Below, one piece after another: positions 25,844 through 37,542 of a stretch of 47,859 nucleotides of DNA. Source of the DNA: Actinacidiphila acidipaludis (GTDB lineage Bacteria; Actinomycetota; Actinomycetes; Streptomycetales; Streptomycetaceae); contig NZ_JAINZZ010000062.1 in NCBI RefSeq assembly GCF_019890725.1, positions 1 to 47,859 of the forward strand. The letters run 5' to 3'. The notes beneath the pieces are model-generated. The model did not search any database, was not told the origin of the DNA, and was given only the letters and a program-made list of their open reading frames with translations. The stretch's first letter is position 1. Each line of letters opens with the position of its first letter. Position numbers and translations under genes: made by a program.

Positions 25844-26986
25844 CCACTCCCCCGCCGCCACCCGCTCGTCCACCAGCCGTCCCAGCCCGGCGCGGAACGC
25901 CCGGGCGCCGGTGACGTACAGCTCCGGCAGTCCCGCCGCGCCGCTGGCGTAGAGCACCTTGCCGAACGGGGTGCGGGCCAGCACCGCCGACGGGTCGCCG
26001 CCCAGCGCGACATAGACGTGCGGCAGCGCGGTGGCGAGCTCCGCCGCGGCCGTCTCGTGCCGGGCGCCCGGCATCAGCACGACGTCGGTGCCCAGCCCCG
26101 CCGTGGCGTGCAGGAAGTCCACCGCCGCCCGCGGCCCGGGGCCGGCCTCCTCGTAGCCCAGGGCCAGCGGCAGACCGGTCGCGACGGCGTGCCACACCAG
26201 GTGCCTTCGCAGCACCTCGTCGGTGAGCCGGCCGCCGACCGCGCGGGTCGCCAGCCAGCGCGCGGCGGCGTACCGCACCACGTGGGCGCCGGGCGGTCGC
26301 GGGCCGCCGCCGCTGCCCGGCGCGTCCGGGCACGCGGCGTACTCGGCGTACTCGGCGTGGAGGGCGTACTCCGCCGACTCCTCGTCCCACGGCCGGGCGT
26401 GGCGTCCGCGCAGGGCAGGGCCGAGGTCGGGGGCCGGCCAGGGCGCCGGGACACCCGGAGTCCCCGCCCGGGCGTGCCGGCCGCCGGGCGCCGGGAATCC
26501 GGTGCCGCAGGAGAAGCCCGCCGCCTCCTGCGCCGCGGCGTGCACCGCCTCGGCGAGGTTGGCCAGGAAGCCGTCGACGGTGCCCGAGGTGTCGGCCACC
26601 TGCTGGGCGAGGGGTTCCAGGCGGACGATCTCGTACGTGGCGGCGCCGCCGACCGCGCCGAGGTCCTTGGGCGGGGTGAGGTCACCGGGCTCGCCGGTCT
26701 CCACCAGATAGGTGGAGACGCCGGTGCCGCGCAGCAGCCGGCGGGCCGCCTCGTAGGCGCCGAGCTCACGCCGGCGGGCCAGGTAGCGGGCCGGGGGGCA
26801 GTGCGGCTCCAGGCCGAGCAGCGGCGGGCACCAGCGGCGCACGGCGAACCCGGCCGGGCTGTCGAACAGCGTGGTGTGCGGCGCCGGTGTGCCCGGCAGC
26901 CGGGCCTCGAACGAGCCGAGGCCGAGTTCCCCCTGGAGCACCCCGTGGCACTGCGCGTCCACGAGATGTCCCTGCGCCCCGTCCAT
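25700..26986 (-). CDS. Amidohydrolase-family protein
   Basis: A 428-aa protein of the amidohydrolase-2 type (TIM-barrel, metal-dependent). MDGAQGHLVDAQCHGV is the N-terminal metal-binding region, TGLPLALGYEEAGPGPRAAVDFLHA and GLGTDVVLMPGARHETAAAELA are internal barrel strands, and RTPFGKVLYASGAAGLPELYV is the characteristic FGKVLYASG block. The N-terminal pair usually written H-x-H reads Q-C-H here, so one metal ligand may be missing. An internal low-complexity insert (EYALHAEYAEYA) is encoded by a 9-bp repeat. The ATG at 26986 has GGGGCAG just upstream. The 3' end overlaps ctaA by 144 bp on the opposite strand. The reaction is unknown; similar domains include the FluG N-terminal part. Confidence 0.82.
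   Translation of the reverse strand: MDGAQGHLVDAQCHGVLQGELGLGSFEARLPGTPAPHTTLFDSPAGFAVRRWCPPLLGLEPHCPPARYLARRRELGAYEAARRLLRGTGVSTYLVETGEPGDLTPPKDLGAVGGAATYEIVRLEPLAQQVADTSGTVDGFLANLAEAVHAAAQEAAGFSCGTGFPAPGGRHARAGTPGVPAPWPAPDLGPALRGRHARPWDEESAEYALHAEYAEYAACPDAPGSGGGPRPPGAHVVRYAAARWLATRAVGGRLTDEVLRRHLVWHAVATGLPLALGYEEAGPGPRAAVDFLHATAGLGTDVVLMPGARHETAAAELATALPHVYVALGGDPSAVLARTPFGKVLYASGAAGLPELYVTGARAFRAGLGRLVDERVAAGEWSAADGERVAVLVGEGNARRVYGLPVTAAGRVPHPRLPCADTLGRGDR
26336..26375. repeat. 9-bp tandem repeat inside the amidohydrolase gene
   Basis: GGCGTACTC-type units repeat in frame (one diverged), encoding repeated E-Y-A in the protein. It lies in a Gly/Pro-rich insert and is therefore probably a surface loop. 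Confidence 0.7.
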
Positions 26987-27043
26987 GGCTGCCCCTGTTC
27001 CCGCGTCACGACCCTGCCATGGTCCTAACGGCCGGGGGTGCCG

Positions 27044-27412
27044 TCAGGTGTTGGCGGGACCGCCCATCTGGAAACCGGCCATCCGGGTCCACTCGTAGCG
27101 GCCGGTGCGGATCCGGGCGGCGAACTCGCCTTCGAAGTCCTCGTGCACGGTGACGCCGGCGCGGGTCACCGCGTCCTGGGCGACGGCCGGGGTCGGCGCG
27201 ACGAGGTCGCCCCAGGCGCCGTCGCCGCCCACCAGCACGATGCGGGAGCCGCGGGCGCCGATGTACTCGACGGTGGCCTCGGCGCTGCCGCCGTGCGCGG
27301 TGGCGAAGGCGGTGATCTGCCGCGCCAGCCGGTCCGCCCGGCGGTTCGCCCGGGCCTCCTCGCGGGTCGGGTTCGCCGGGGCGTCGTCGCTGGTCTGCTG
27401 CGTGTCCGTCAT
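27044..27412 (-). CDS. Small conserved hypothetical protein, 122 aa
   Basis: A 122-aa soluble protein that I do not recognise. The first 20 residues (MTDTQQTSDDAPANPTREEA) are polar and probably disordered. They are followed by a basic helix (RANRRADRLARQITAFATAHGG) and an alpha/beta region (ATVEYIGARGSRIVLVGGDGAWGDLV, AVTRAGVTVHEDFEGEFAARIRTGRYEWTRMAGFQMGG). No catalytic motif is visible. The ATG is 6 nt after a TAGCAT hexamer, giving a leaderless start, and the -10 is overlapped by an inverted repeat. It starts 24 bp after the GH92 stop and ends 58 bp before the amidohydrolase start. Confidence 0.78.
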   Translation of the reverse strand: MTDTQQTSDDAPANPTREEARANRRADRLARQITAFATAHGGSAEATVEYIGARGSRIVLVGGDGAWGDLVAPTPAVAQDAVTRAGVTVHEDFEGEFAARIRTGRYEWTRMAGFQMGGPANT

Positions 27413-27418
27413 GGCCCT

Positions 27419-27434
27419 ATGCTACCCATCGGTA
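27419..27434 (-). promoter_or_regulatory. -10 with overlapping operator-like repeat before the 122-aa gene
   Basis: TAGCAT (27424-27419, minus) is followed by 6 nt and the ATG. TACC-CATC-GGTA (27423-27434) overlaps the upstream edge of the hexamer. The TACC/GGTA symmetry resembles TetR-type operators. Confidence 0.45.
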
Positions 27435-27436
27435 AC

Positions 27437-30247
<2,811 letters not shown>

Positions 30248-30383
30248 ACGTACCTCCGATGGTGGACGGGAAGAGCCCACATCCTGGAGGCCGCACAGGC
30301 CGGAAATCAACCGTCCCGGCCCGAAGAGCGACGCAGGTAACAGCGTGTGGAGCAGCAGGTCAGCCGCTCGTGGCCGGCCGATC

Positions 30384-31334
30384 CTAGTGCAGGAAGGGGT
30401 CGACCGCGACGGCGACGAACAGCAGGGTCGCGTAGGTGATCGACCAGTGGAAGAGCCGCATCTCCTTGAGCTTGGCCCCGGTGATCCCGGCCTTGGCGCG
30501 GGCGTGCAGCCCGTGCGCCTCCTTGAGCCAGAACGCGCCGAGCGCCGCCGCCACCACCGGGTAGAACCAGGACGTCTGGCCGAGCGGCCACCACAGCGTG
30601 AGCGAGGTCAGCACCATCACCCAGCTGTAGAGGACGATCTGCTTCGCCACGACCTGGTTGCCGGCGACCACCGGCAGCATCGGCACGCCGACCCGCTCGT
30701 AGTCGTCCTTGACCTTCATCGACAGCGGCCAGTAGTGCGGCGGCGTCCAGAAGAAGAGGACGAGGAACAGCACGAAGGGCGCCCACGCCAGCTCGTTCCG
30801 CACCGCGGACCAGCCGATGAACACCTGCAGACAGCCGGCCACCCCGCCCCAGACGATGTTCTGGGCCGTGCGGCGCTTGAGCCACAGCGTGTACACGAAG
30901 ACGTAGTAGAGGATCGCCGCGAGTGACAGCGCCGCCGACAGCGGGTTGACCAGCACCGCGAACCAGACCGTGGAGACCACCGAGAGCGTGATGCCGAAGA
31001 CCAGGGCCTCGGCCGGCGAGACCATGCCGGTGACCAGCGGCCGCTGCTCGGTCCGGTGCATCAGCGCGTCGATGTCCCGGTCGATGTACATGTTCAGCGC
31101 GTTCGCGCCGCCGGCCGACAGGTAGCCGCCGACGACCGTGGCCAGGACCAGCCACAGGGAAGGCACTCCGCCGGCCGCCAGGAACATCACCGGAACGGTG
31201 GTGATGAGCAGCAGTTCGATGATGCGCGGCTTGGTGAGTGCCACGAACCCCATCACACGGGCCCGAAGCGGCCGGTGCGCTGAGCCCGCCCCGAGGACCC
31301 CTGCGGGTCGGGTTTCGACGGCCGTCACGAACAC
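30384..31334 (-). CDS. ctaB: Heme O synthase (protoheme IX farnesyltransferase)
   Basis: A 316-aa UbiA-family prenyltransferase that adds a farnesyl group to heme B to give heme O, the CtaA substrate. The two Asp-rich motifs are NALNMYIDRDIDALMHRTEQRPLVTG and KVKDDYERVGVPMLP. About eight or nine helices are visible, with FVALTKPRIIELLLITTVPVMFLA as the first. The length is standard. The start is GTG 31334, with GTG 31328 (better spaced from GGGG) as an alternative; the two differ by two residues. It is divergent from the pentose-phosphate operon, as in other streptomycetes from memory. Confidence 0.96.
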   Translation of the reverse strand: MFVTAVETRPAGVLGAGSAHRPLRARVMGFVALTKPRIIELLLITTVPVMFLAAGGVPSLWLVLATVVGGYLSAGGANALNMYIDRDIDALMHRTEQRPLVTGMVSPAEALVFGITLSVVSTVWFAVLVNPLSAALSLAAILYYVFVYTLWLKRRTAQNIVWGGVAGCLQVFIGWSAVRNELAWAPFVLFLVLFFWTPPHYWPLSMKVKDDYERVGVPMLPVVAGNQVVAKQIVLYSWVMVLTSLTLWWPLGQTSWFYPVVAAALGAFWLKEAHGLHARAKAGITGAKLKEMRLFHWSITYATLLFVAVAVDPFLH

Positions 31335-31411
31335 CCCAAGAGAGATGAGTCAGCAAGCACGGGCCACCGGCGGAATCAGCGGGGCCTCGCGAGGCTTGCG
31401 CGTACCACGCC

Positions 31412-31417
31412 ACTCTA
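31412..31417 (-). promoter_or_regulatory. Candidate ctaB -10
   Basis: TAGAGT on the minus strand, about 78 nt upstream of the ctaB start, with no clear -35. The rest of the 31335-31644 gap holds the divergent tkt promoter and no ORF. Confidence 0.35.
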
Positions 31418-31571
31418 GAGGTAGGGAATACCCGGCTTTCGCCCGGGGGTGGAACGTGTCCACCGTGGCGTGAAGGCGGGCCCGGAGCGGGTTCACCGTC
31501 CGTTCACGGTGCTCGGCAGGCGAAGCGGGCTGCTGGGGGGCAGGATCGAAAAGGTGAGCGCCCTGCGGCGG

Positions 31572-31577
31572 TAGGCT
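31572..31577 (+). promoter_or_regulatory. Candidate tkt operon -10
   Basis: TAGGCT, about 68 nt before the tkt GTG. A second TAGGCA lies at 31591-31596. Directly before the start codon is the palindrome CCCTGA-C-TCAGGG (31633-31645), which overlaps the GTG; the SD-like GGAGAGGAG is at 31624-31632. Confidence 0.45.
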
Positions 31578-31644
31578 CGACCGCGTCGGGTAGGCACACG
31601 TCACCGGCGCTTTTCGAACATGTGGAGAGGAGCCCTGACTCAGG

Positions 31645-33747
31645 GTGAGCAAGCAGCCGACCACCACAGATCTCGAGTGGACCGAACTGGACGAACGCGC
31701 GGTGGACACCGCCCGTGTCCTCGCCATGGATTCCGTGCAGAAGGTCGGCAACGGCCATCCCGGCACGGCGATGAGCCTGGCCCCCGCGGCCTACCTGCTC
31801 TTCCAGAAGGTCATGCGGCACGACCCCGCGGACCCGGACTGGACCGGCCGCGACCGCTTCGTGCTGTCCGCCGGGCACTCCAGCCTGACCCTCTACACGC
31901 AGCTCTACTACGCCGGGTACGGGCTCGAACTGAGCGACCTGGAGGCGTTCAGGACCTGGGGCTCCAAGACCCCGGGCCACCCCGAGTACGGCCACACCAC
32001 GGGCGTAGAGACCACCACCGGCCCGCTCGGCCAGGGCGTCGCCAACGCCGTCGGCATGGCCATGGCCTCCCGCTACGAGCGCGGACTGTTCGACCCGGAC
32101 GCGGCGCCCGGCACCTCCCCCTTCGACCACACGATCTGGGCGATCGCCGGTGACGGCTGCCTGCAGGAGGGCATCTCCTCCGAGGCGTCCTCGCTCGCCG
32201 GCCACCAGAAGCTCGGCAACCTCAACCTGCTGTGGGACGACAACCACATCTCGATCGAGGGCGACACCGAGACCGCGGTCTCCGAGGACACCTGCAAGCG
32301 GTACGAGGCCTACGGCTGGCACGTGCAGCGGGTCGACATGCTGGAGAACGGCGCGCTGGACGTGCACGCGCTGTACGCGGCGATGCAGGCCGCCAAGGCC
32401 GAGACCGAGCGCCCGTCGTTCATCGCGGTCCGCTCCATCATCGGCTGGCCGGCGCCGCACGCGCAGAACACCGAGGCCGCGCACGGCTCCGCGCTGGGCG
32501 AGGACGAGGTCCGCGCCACCAAGGAGGTGCTGGGGTTCGACCCCGACAAGCACTTCGACGTGGCCGGCGATGTGATCGCGCACACCCGCGCGGTCGGTGA
32601 GCGCGGCCGCGAGGCGCGGGCGGAGTGGGACAAGTCCTTCGCCGCGTGGCGCACCGCCAACCCCGAGCGCGCCGCCCTGTTCGACCGGGTCGACGCGGCC
32701 GAGCTCCCCGAGGGCTGGGAGAACGCGCTGCCGGTCTTCGAGACCGGCAAGTCCCTTGCCACGCGCGCCGCTTCGGGCAAGGTGCTGGAGGCGCTGGGCG
32801 GGGTCATCCCCGAGCTGTGGGGTGGTTCCGCGGACCTGGCGGGCTCCAACAACACCACGTTCGACAAGAACTCCTCGTTCCTGCCGGTCGGCAACCCGCT
32901 GCCGGGCGCCGACCCGTACGGCCGCACGATCCACTTCGGCATCCGCGAGCACGCGATGGCCGCCGAGCTCAACGGCATCACGCTGCACGGCAACACCCGT
33001 GTCTACGGCGGTACGTTCCTCGTCTTCTCCGACTACATGCGCAACGCGGTGCGGCTGTCCGCGCTGATGCACCTGCCGGTGACCTACGTGTGGACGCACG
33101 ACTCGATCGGCCTGGGCGAGGACGGCCCCACGCACCAGCCGGTGGAGCACCTGGCCGCGCTGCGGGCCATCCCGGGGCTCAACGTGGTGCGCCCGGCGGA
33201 CGCCAACGAGACCGTGATCGCCTGGCGGGAGATCCAGCGGCGCTGGACCAAGGAGTTCGGCAAGGGCGCTCCGCACGGCCTGGCGCTGACCCGGCAGGGC
33301 GTGCCGACCTACGAGCGCAACGAGGCCGCCGCGCGCGGCGGTTACGTGCTGCTCGACGCCGAGGGCGCGGACGGCGCGGCCGCCGAGCCGAAGGTGCTGC
33401 TGATCGCCACCGGTTCCGAGGTCCAGCTGGCCGTGGGCGCCCGCGAGGAGCTGCAGGCCGCCGGCATCCCCACCCGCGTGGTGTCGATGCCGTGCGTGGA
33501 GTGGTTCGAGGAGCAGGACCAGGCGTACAGGGACAGCGTGCTGCCGCCGTCGGTGAAGGCGCGTGTCTCGGTCGAGGCCGGCATCGGCCTGACCTGGTAC
33601 CGGTACGTCGGCGACGCGGGCCGGACCGTCAGCCTGGAGCACTTCGGCGCCAGCGCCGACGCGAAGGTGCTGTTCCGTGAGTTCGGGTTCACCGCCGAGG
33701 CGGTGGCCGCCGCGGCCCGGGAATCTCTCGCCGCCGCAGATCGCTGA
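31645..33747 (+). CDS. tkt: Transketolase
   Basis: A 700-aa thiamine-diphosphate enzyme transferring two-carbon units between ketose and aldose phosphates in the pentose phosphate pathway. Visible: GNGHPGTAMSLAP (substrate and ThDP contacts), TTGPLGQGVANAVGMA, the ThDP motif GDGCLQEG...NLLWDDN (G-D-G to N-x-N-like), and in the C-terminal half HFGIREHAMAAELNGI and TYVWTHDSIGLGEDGPTHQPVEHLAALRAIPGL. The length is typical (660-700 aa). It starts at GTG. It is the first gene of the tkt-tal-zwf-opcA-pgl operon; the gap to tal is 33 bp. Confidence 0.98.
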   Translation: MSKQPTTTDLEWTELDERAVDTARVLAMDSVQKVGNGHPGTAMSLAPAAYLLFQKVMRHDPADPDWTGRDRFVLSAGHSSLTLYTQLYYAGYGLELSDLEAFRTWGSKTPGHPEYGHTTGVETTTGPLGQGVANAVGMAMASRYERGLFDPDAAPGTSPFDHTIWAIAGDGCLQEGISSEASSLAGHQKLGNLNLLWDDNHISIEGDTETAVSEDTCKRYEAYGWHVQRVDMLENGALDVHALYAAMQAAKAETERPSFIAVRSIIGWPAPHAQNTEAAHGSALGEDEVRATKEVLGFDPDKHFDVAGDVIAHTRAVGERGREARAEWDKSFAAWRTANPERAALFDRVDAAELPEGWENALPVFETGKSLATRAASGKVLEALGGVIPELWGGSADLAGSNNTTFDKNSSFLPVGNPLPGADPYGRTIHFGIREHAMAAELNGITLHGNTRVYGGTFLVFSDYMRNAVRLSALMHLPVTYVWTHDSIGLGEDGPTHQPVEHLAALRAIPGLNVVRPADANETVIAWREIQRRWTKEFGKGAPHGLALTRQGVPTYERNEAAARGGYVLLDAEGADGAAAEPKVLLIATGSEVQLAVGAREELQAAGIPTRVVSMPCVEWFEEQDQAYRDSVLPPSVKARVSVEAGIGLTWYRYVGDAGRTVSLEHFGASADAKVLFREFGFTAEAVAAAARESLAAADR

Positions 33748-33780
33748 TCCGGGTAACGACTAGTAGGAGATGCAATTCCG

Positions 33781-34899
33781 ATGACAGACGCACTCAAGCG
33801 CCTCTCCGACGAAGGCGTGGCGATCTGGCTGGACGACCTGTCCCGCAAGCGCATCACGTCCGGCAACCTGGCCGAACTCATCGACCAGCAGCACGTGGTG
33901 GGTGTCACCACGAACCCGTCGATCTTCCAGAAGGCGATCTCCCAGGGCGACGGCTACGACAGCCAGCTCCAGGACCTGGCCGTGCGCCGGCTGACGGTCG
34001 AGGAGGCGGTGCGGATGATCACGACCGCCGACGTCCGTGACGCCGCGGACATCCTGCGTCCGCTCTTCGACTCCAGCGAGCACCAGGACGGCCGGGTCTC
34101 GATCGAGGTCGACCCGCGGCTGGCGCACAACACGAAGGCGACCGTCGCCGAGGCCAAGCAGCTCGCGTGGCTGGTGGACCGGCCGAACACGCTGATCAAG
34201 ATCCCGGCCACCAAGCCGGGCCTGCCGGCCATCACCGAGGTCATCGCGCGCGGCATCAGCGTCAACGTCACGCTGATCTTCTCGCTCGAGCGCTACCGCG
34301 AGGTGATGGACGCGTACCTGACCGGTCTGGAGAAGGCCAGGACGGCGGGCCTGGACCTGTCCGAGATCCACTCGGTGGCGTCGTTCTTCGTGTCCCGCGT
34401 GGACACCGAGATCGACAAGCGCCTGGAGAAGATCGGCACGGACGAGGCCAAGGCGCTCAAGGGCAAGGCCGCCGTCGCCAACGCGCGGCTGGCGTACGAG
34501 GCGTACGAGGAGGTCTTCTCCTCCGACCGCTGGCTGGCCCTGGAGAAGGCGGGCGCCAACAAGCAGCGGCCGCTGTGGGCCTCGACGGGCGTGAAGGACC
34601 CGGCCTACCCGGCCGACCTCTACGTCTACGAGCTGGTCGCGCCGAACACGGTCAACACCATGCCGGAGGCGACGATGGACGCCGTCGCGCAGCAGGACCG
34701 GATCAGCGGTGACCGGGTGCACGGCACGTACGAGCAGGCGCGTGCGGACATCGACGCCCTCGAGGCGCTCGGCGTGTCGTACGACGACGTGGTCCAGGTG
34801 CTCGAGGACGAGGGCGTCGAGAAGTTCGAGGCCTCCTGGAACGAACTGCTGGACTCCACCAAGGCGGAACTCGAACGGCTTTTCCCTTCGGAGGCCTGA
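33781..34899 (+). CDS. tal: Transaldolase
   Basis: A 372-aa transaldolase, shuttling dihydroxyacetone units between sedoheptulose 7-phosphate and glyceraldehyde 3-phosphate. The N-terminal block VGVTTNPSIFQKAI and the Schiff-base lysine Lys140 in LIKIPATKPGLPAI identify the family; SVASFFVSRVDTEIDKRL is a further conserved segment. The length matches the actinobacterial/cyanobacterial long type. AGGAG lies 11 nt upstream of the ATG. zwf begins just after the stop codon. Confidence 0.98.
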   Translation: MTDALKRLSDEGVAIWLDDLSRKRITSGNLAELIDQQHVVGVTTNPSIFQKAISQGDGYDSQLQDLAVRRLTVEEAVRMITTADVRDAADILRPLFDSSEHQDGRVSIEVDPRLAHNTKATVAEAKQLAWLVDRPNTLIKIPATKPGLPAITEVIARGISVNVTLIFSLERYREVMDAYLTGLEKARTAGLDLSEIHSVASFFVSRVDTEIDKRLEKIGTDEAKALKGKAAVANARLAYEAYEEVFSSDRWLALEKAGANKQRPLWASTGVKDPAYPADLYVYELVAPNTVNTMPEATMDAVAQQDRISGDRVHGTYEQARADIDALEALGVSYDDVVQVLEDEGVEKFEASWNELLDSTKAELERLFPSEA

Positions 34900-34900
34900 G

Positions 34901-36445
34901 GTGACCACCACCGACTCTCCGGCGCATGCCGGCAACCCACTGCGTGACCCACAGGACCGGCGCCTGCCGCGTATCGCGGGTCCGTCGGGGCTGGTCATCT
35001 TCGGCGTGACCGGTGACCTGTCCCGCAAGAAGCTGATGCCCGCGGTCTACGACCTGGCCAACCGCGGCCTGCTGCCGCCGGGTTTCGCCCTGGTGGGCTT
35101 CGCCCGCCGCGACTGGGCGGACGAGGACTTCGCGCAGGTCGTGCACGACGCCGTCAAGGAGCACGCGCGCACCCCCTTCCGTGAGGAGGTGTGGCAGCAG
35201 CTCGCCGAGGGCATGCGCTTCGTCCCGGGCGAGTTCGACGACGACAACGCGTTCGAGACGCTCAAGTCGACGATCGAGGACCTGGACAAGGTGCGCGGCA
35301 CCGGCGGCAACTTCGCGTTCTACCTGTCGGTCCCGCCGAAGTTCTTCGCCAACGTCGTGCAGCAGCTCAAGAAGCACGGCCTGTCGCAGGGCAGCGGCGA
35401 CTCCTGGCGGCGCGCGGTGATCGAGAAGCCGTTCGGCCACGACCTGAAGAGCGCGCAGGAGCTCAACAGGACCGTCCACGACGTCTTCCCGCCCAACGAG
35501 GTCTTCCGCATCGACCACTACCTGGGCAAGGAGACCGTCCAGAACATCCTGGCGCTGCGGTTCGCCAACACGATGTACGAGCCGATCTGGAACCGGTCCT
35601 ACGTGGACCACGTGCAGATCACCATGGCCGAGGACATCGGCATCGGCGGCCGGGCCGGCTACTACGACGGCATCGGCGCGGCGCGCGACGTGATCCAGAA
35701 CCACCTGCTGCAGCTGCTGGCGCTCACGGCGATGGAGGAGCCCGGCTCCTTCCACCCCAAGGCGCTGACGGCGGAGAAGCTGAAGGTGCTGGGCGCGGTC
35801 GTGCTCCCGGAGAACCTCGGCGAGTACACCGTGCGCGGCCAGTACGCGCACGCCTGGCAGGGCGGCGAGGAGGTGCTCGGGTACCTGGAGGAGGACGGCA
35901 TCGACCCCAAGTCCAAGACCGACACCTACGCGGCGATCAAGCTGGAGATCAACAACCGCCGCTGGGCGGGCGTGCCGTTCTACCTGCGCACCGGCAAGCG
36001 GCTCGGCCGGCGTGTGACGGAGATCGCGGTGGTCTTCAAGCGCGCCCCGTACCTGCCCTTCGAGTCCGGCGCCACCGAGGAGCTGGGGCAGAACGCCCTG
36101 GTCATCCGGGTGCAGCCGGACGAGGGCGTCACGGTCAGGTTCGGGTCGAAGGTTCCGGGCACCTCCACCGAGGTGCGGGACGTGACGATGGACTTCGCCT
36201 ACGGCGAGTCGTTCACCGAGTCCAGCCCGGAGGCGTACGAGCGGCTCATCCTGGATGTGCTGCTCGGTGACGCCAACCTCTTCCCGCGCCACCAGGAGGT
36301 CGAGCTGTCCTGGACCATCCTCGACCCGATCGAGGAGTACTGGGACAAGCACGGCAAGCCCGCGCAGTACGCGTCGGGCACCTGGGGCCCGGCCGAGGCG
36401 GACGAGATGCTCGCACGAGACGGCAGGAGCTGGCGCCGGCCATGA
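34901..36445 (+). CDS. zwf: Glucose-6-phosphate 1-dehydrogenase
   Basis: A 514-aa NADP-dependent enzyme, the first step of the oxidative pentose phosphate pathway. The dinucleotide motif is GVTGDLS (35-41), and the substrate site is RIDHYLGKE (Arg203-Ile-Asp-His206). EKPFGHDLKSAQELN and FYLRTGKRL are typical G6PDH segments. The GTG at 34901 is one base after the tal stop, with GGAG in the tal 3' end as the ribosome site. It overlaps opcA by 4 nt, so the enzyme and its assembly factor are co-translated. Confidence 0.98.
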   Translation: MTTTDSPAHAGNPLRDPQDRRLPRIAGPSGLVIFGVTGDLSRKKLMPAVYDLANRGLLPPGFALVGFARRDWADEDFAQVVHDAVKEHARTPFREEVWQQLAEGMRFVPGEFDDDNAFETLKSTIEDLDKVRGTGGNFAFYLSVPPKFFANVVQQLKKHGLSQGSGDSWRRAVIEKPFGHDLKSAQELNRTVHDVFPPNEVFRIDHYLGKETVQNILALRFANTMYEPIWNRSYVDHVQITMAEDIGIGGRAGYYDGIGAARDVIQNHLLQLLALTAMEEPGSFHPKALTAEKLKVLGAVVLPENLGEYTVRGQYAHAWQGGEEVLGYLEEDGIDPKSKTDTYAAIKLEINNRRWAGVPFYLRTGKRLGRRVTEIAVVFKRAPYLPFESGATEELGQNALVIRVQPDEGVTVRFGSKVPGTSTEVRDVTMDFAYGESFTESSPEAYERLILDVLLGDANLFPRHQEVELSWTILDPIEEYWDKHGKPAQYASGTWGPAEADEMLARDGRSWRRP

Positions 36446-37542
36446 AGATCGATCTGACGGACACCACCTCGTCGCGTATCAACGCCGGTCTGATCCAGGC
36501 CCGGCGGGCCATCGGCACCCCGGCCGTCGGCATGGTGCTGACCCTGGTCATCGTCACCGACGAGGGCAGCGCCTACGACGCGCTGAAGGCCGCCACCGAG
36601 GCCTCCAAGGAGCACCCCTCGCGGATCCTGGTCGTCATCAAGCGGCCCGGCCGCTCGCCGCGGGACCGGGCGCTGGCCCGGCTCGACGCCGAGGTGCTGG
36701 TCGGCTCCGAGGCCGGCACCGGCGAGACCGTGGTGCTGCGGCTCCACGGTGAACTGGCCCAGCACGCCGAGTCCGTGGTGCTGCCGCTGCTGCTGCCCGA
36801 CGCCCCCGTGGTCGTCTGGTGGCCGGAGGCGGGCCCGGAGAACCTGGCGGCGGACCCGCTGGGCCGCCTCGGCCAGCGCCGGATCTCCGACGCCGCGTCG
36901 GCCGAGGACCCGGTCGCGTCGCTGGGCCTGCGGGCCGAGACCTACGCGCCCGGCGACACCGACCTGGCCTGGACCCGGATCACCCCGTGGCGCTCGATGC
37001 TCGCGGCGGCCCTGGACCAGAAGCACTCCACGATCTCCTCGGCCGTGGTCGAGGGCGAGGCGTACAACCCGAGCACCGAACTGCTGGCCCTGTGGCTGGC
37101 GGACCGCCTCGGGGTGCCGGTGGAGCGCAAGATCTCCCGCGGTCCCGGCATCACCGCGGTGCACCTGGCCAGCGCGGACGGCGAGATCTGCCTCGACCGG
37201 CCGGACGGCGCCCTGGCCGAGCTGGCCATGCCCGGCCAGCCGGACCGGCACGTCGCGCTCAAGCGGCGGGAGACGTCCGAGCTGATCGCCGAGGAGCTGC
37301 GGCGGCTGGACCCGGACGACATCTACCGCTCGACCGTGCAGTTCGGCGTCAAGCACCTCATCCCGGAGTCGGGGAAGGCCGCCGCGGCCGAGGGCGAGCC
37401 CTCCCGCGGGGCGAGCAAGGCGACGCCGTCCCGGAAGGCCAGCCCGGAGCAGAAGGAGGCGCAGGCCGGAAAGACCGCGGCGACGCAGGCCCAGAAGGCC
37501 GCCTCCGGTACCGGGAGCGCGGGGAAGGCGTCGTCGAAGTGA
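36442..37542 (+). CDS. opcA: Glucose-6-phosphate dehydrogenase assembly protein OpcA
   Basis: A 366-aa OpcA, an allosteric effector or assembly partner of G6PDH known from cyanobacteria and actinobacteria. Typical blocks: MKIDLTDTTSSRINAGLIQARR, EHPSRILVVIKRP, VLRLHGELAQHAESVVLPLLLPDAPVVVWWPEAGPENLAADPLG and DTDLAWTRITPWRSMLAAALDQ. The last ~60 residues after KHLIPESGK are a Lys/Ala/Ser-rich, low-complexity tail, probably disordered. The ATG overlaps the zwf stop (ATGA) and the 3' end overlaps pgl (GTGA). Confidence 0.97.
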   Translation: MKIDLTDTTSSRINAGLIQARRAIGTPAVGMVLTLVIVTDEGSAYDALKAATEASKEHPSRILVVIKRPGRSPRDRALARLDAEVLVGSEAGTGETVVLRLHGELAQHAESVVLPLLLPDAPVVVWWPEAGPENLAADPLGRLGQRRISDAASAEDPVASLGLRAETYAPGDTDLAWTRITPWRSMLAAALDQKHSTISSAVVEGEAYNPSTELLALWLADRLGVPVERKISRGPGITAVHLASADGEICLDRPDGALAELAMPGQPDRHVALKRRETSELIAEELRRLDPDDIYRSTVQFGVKHLIPESGKAAAAEGEPSRGASKATPSRKASPEQKEAQAGKTAATQAQKAASGTGSAGKASSK

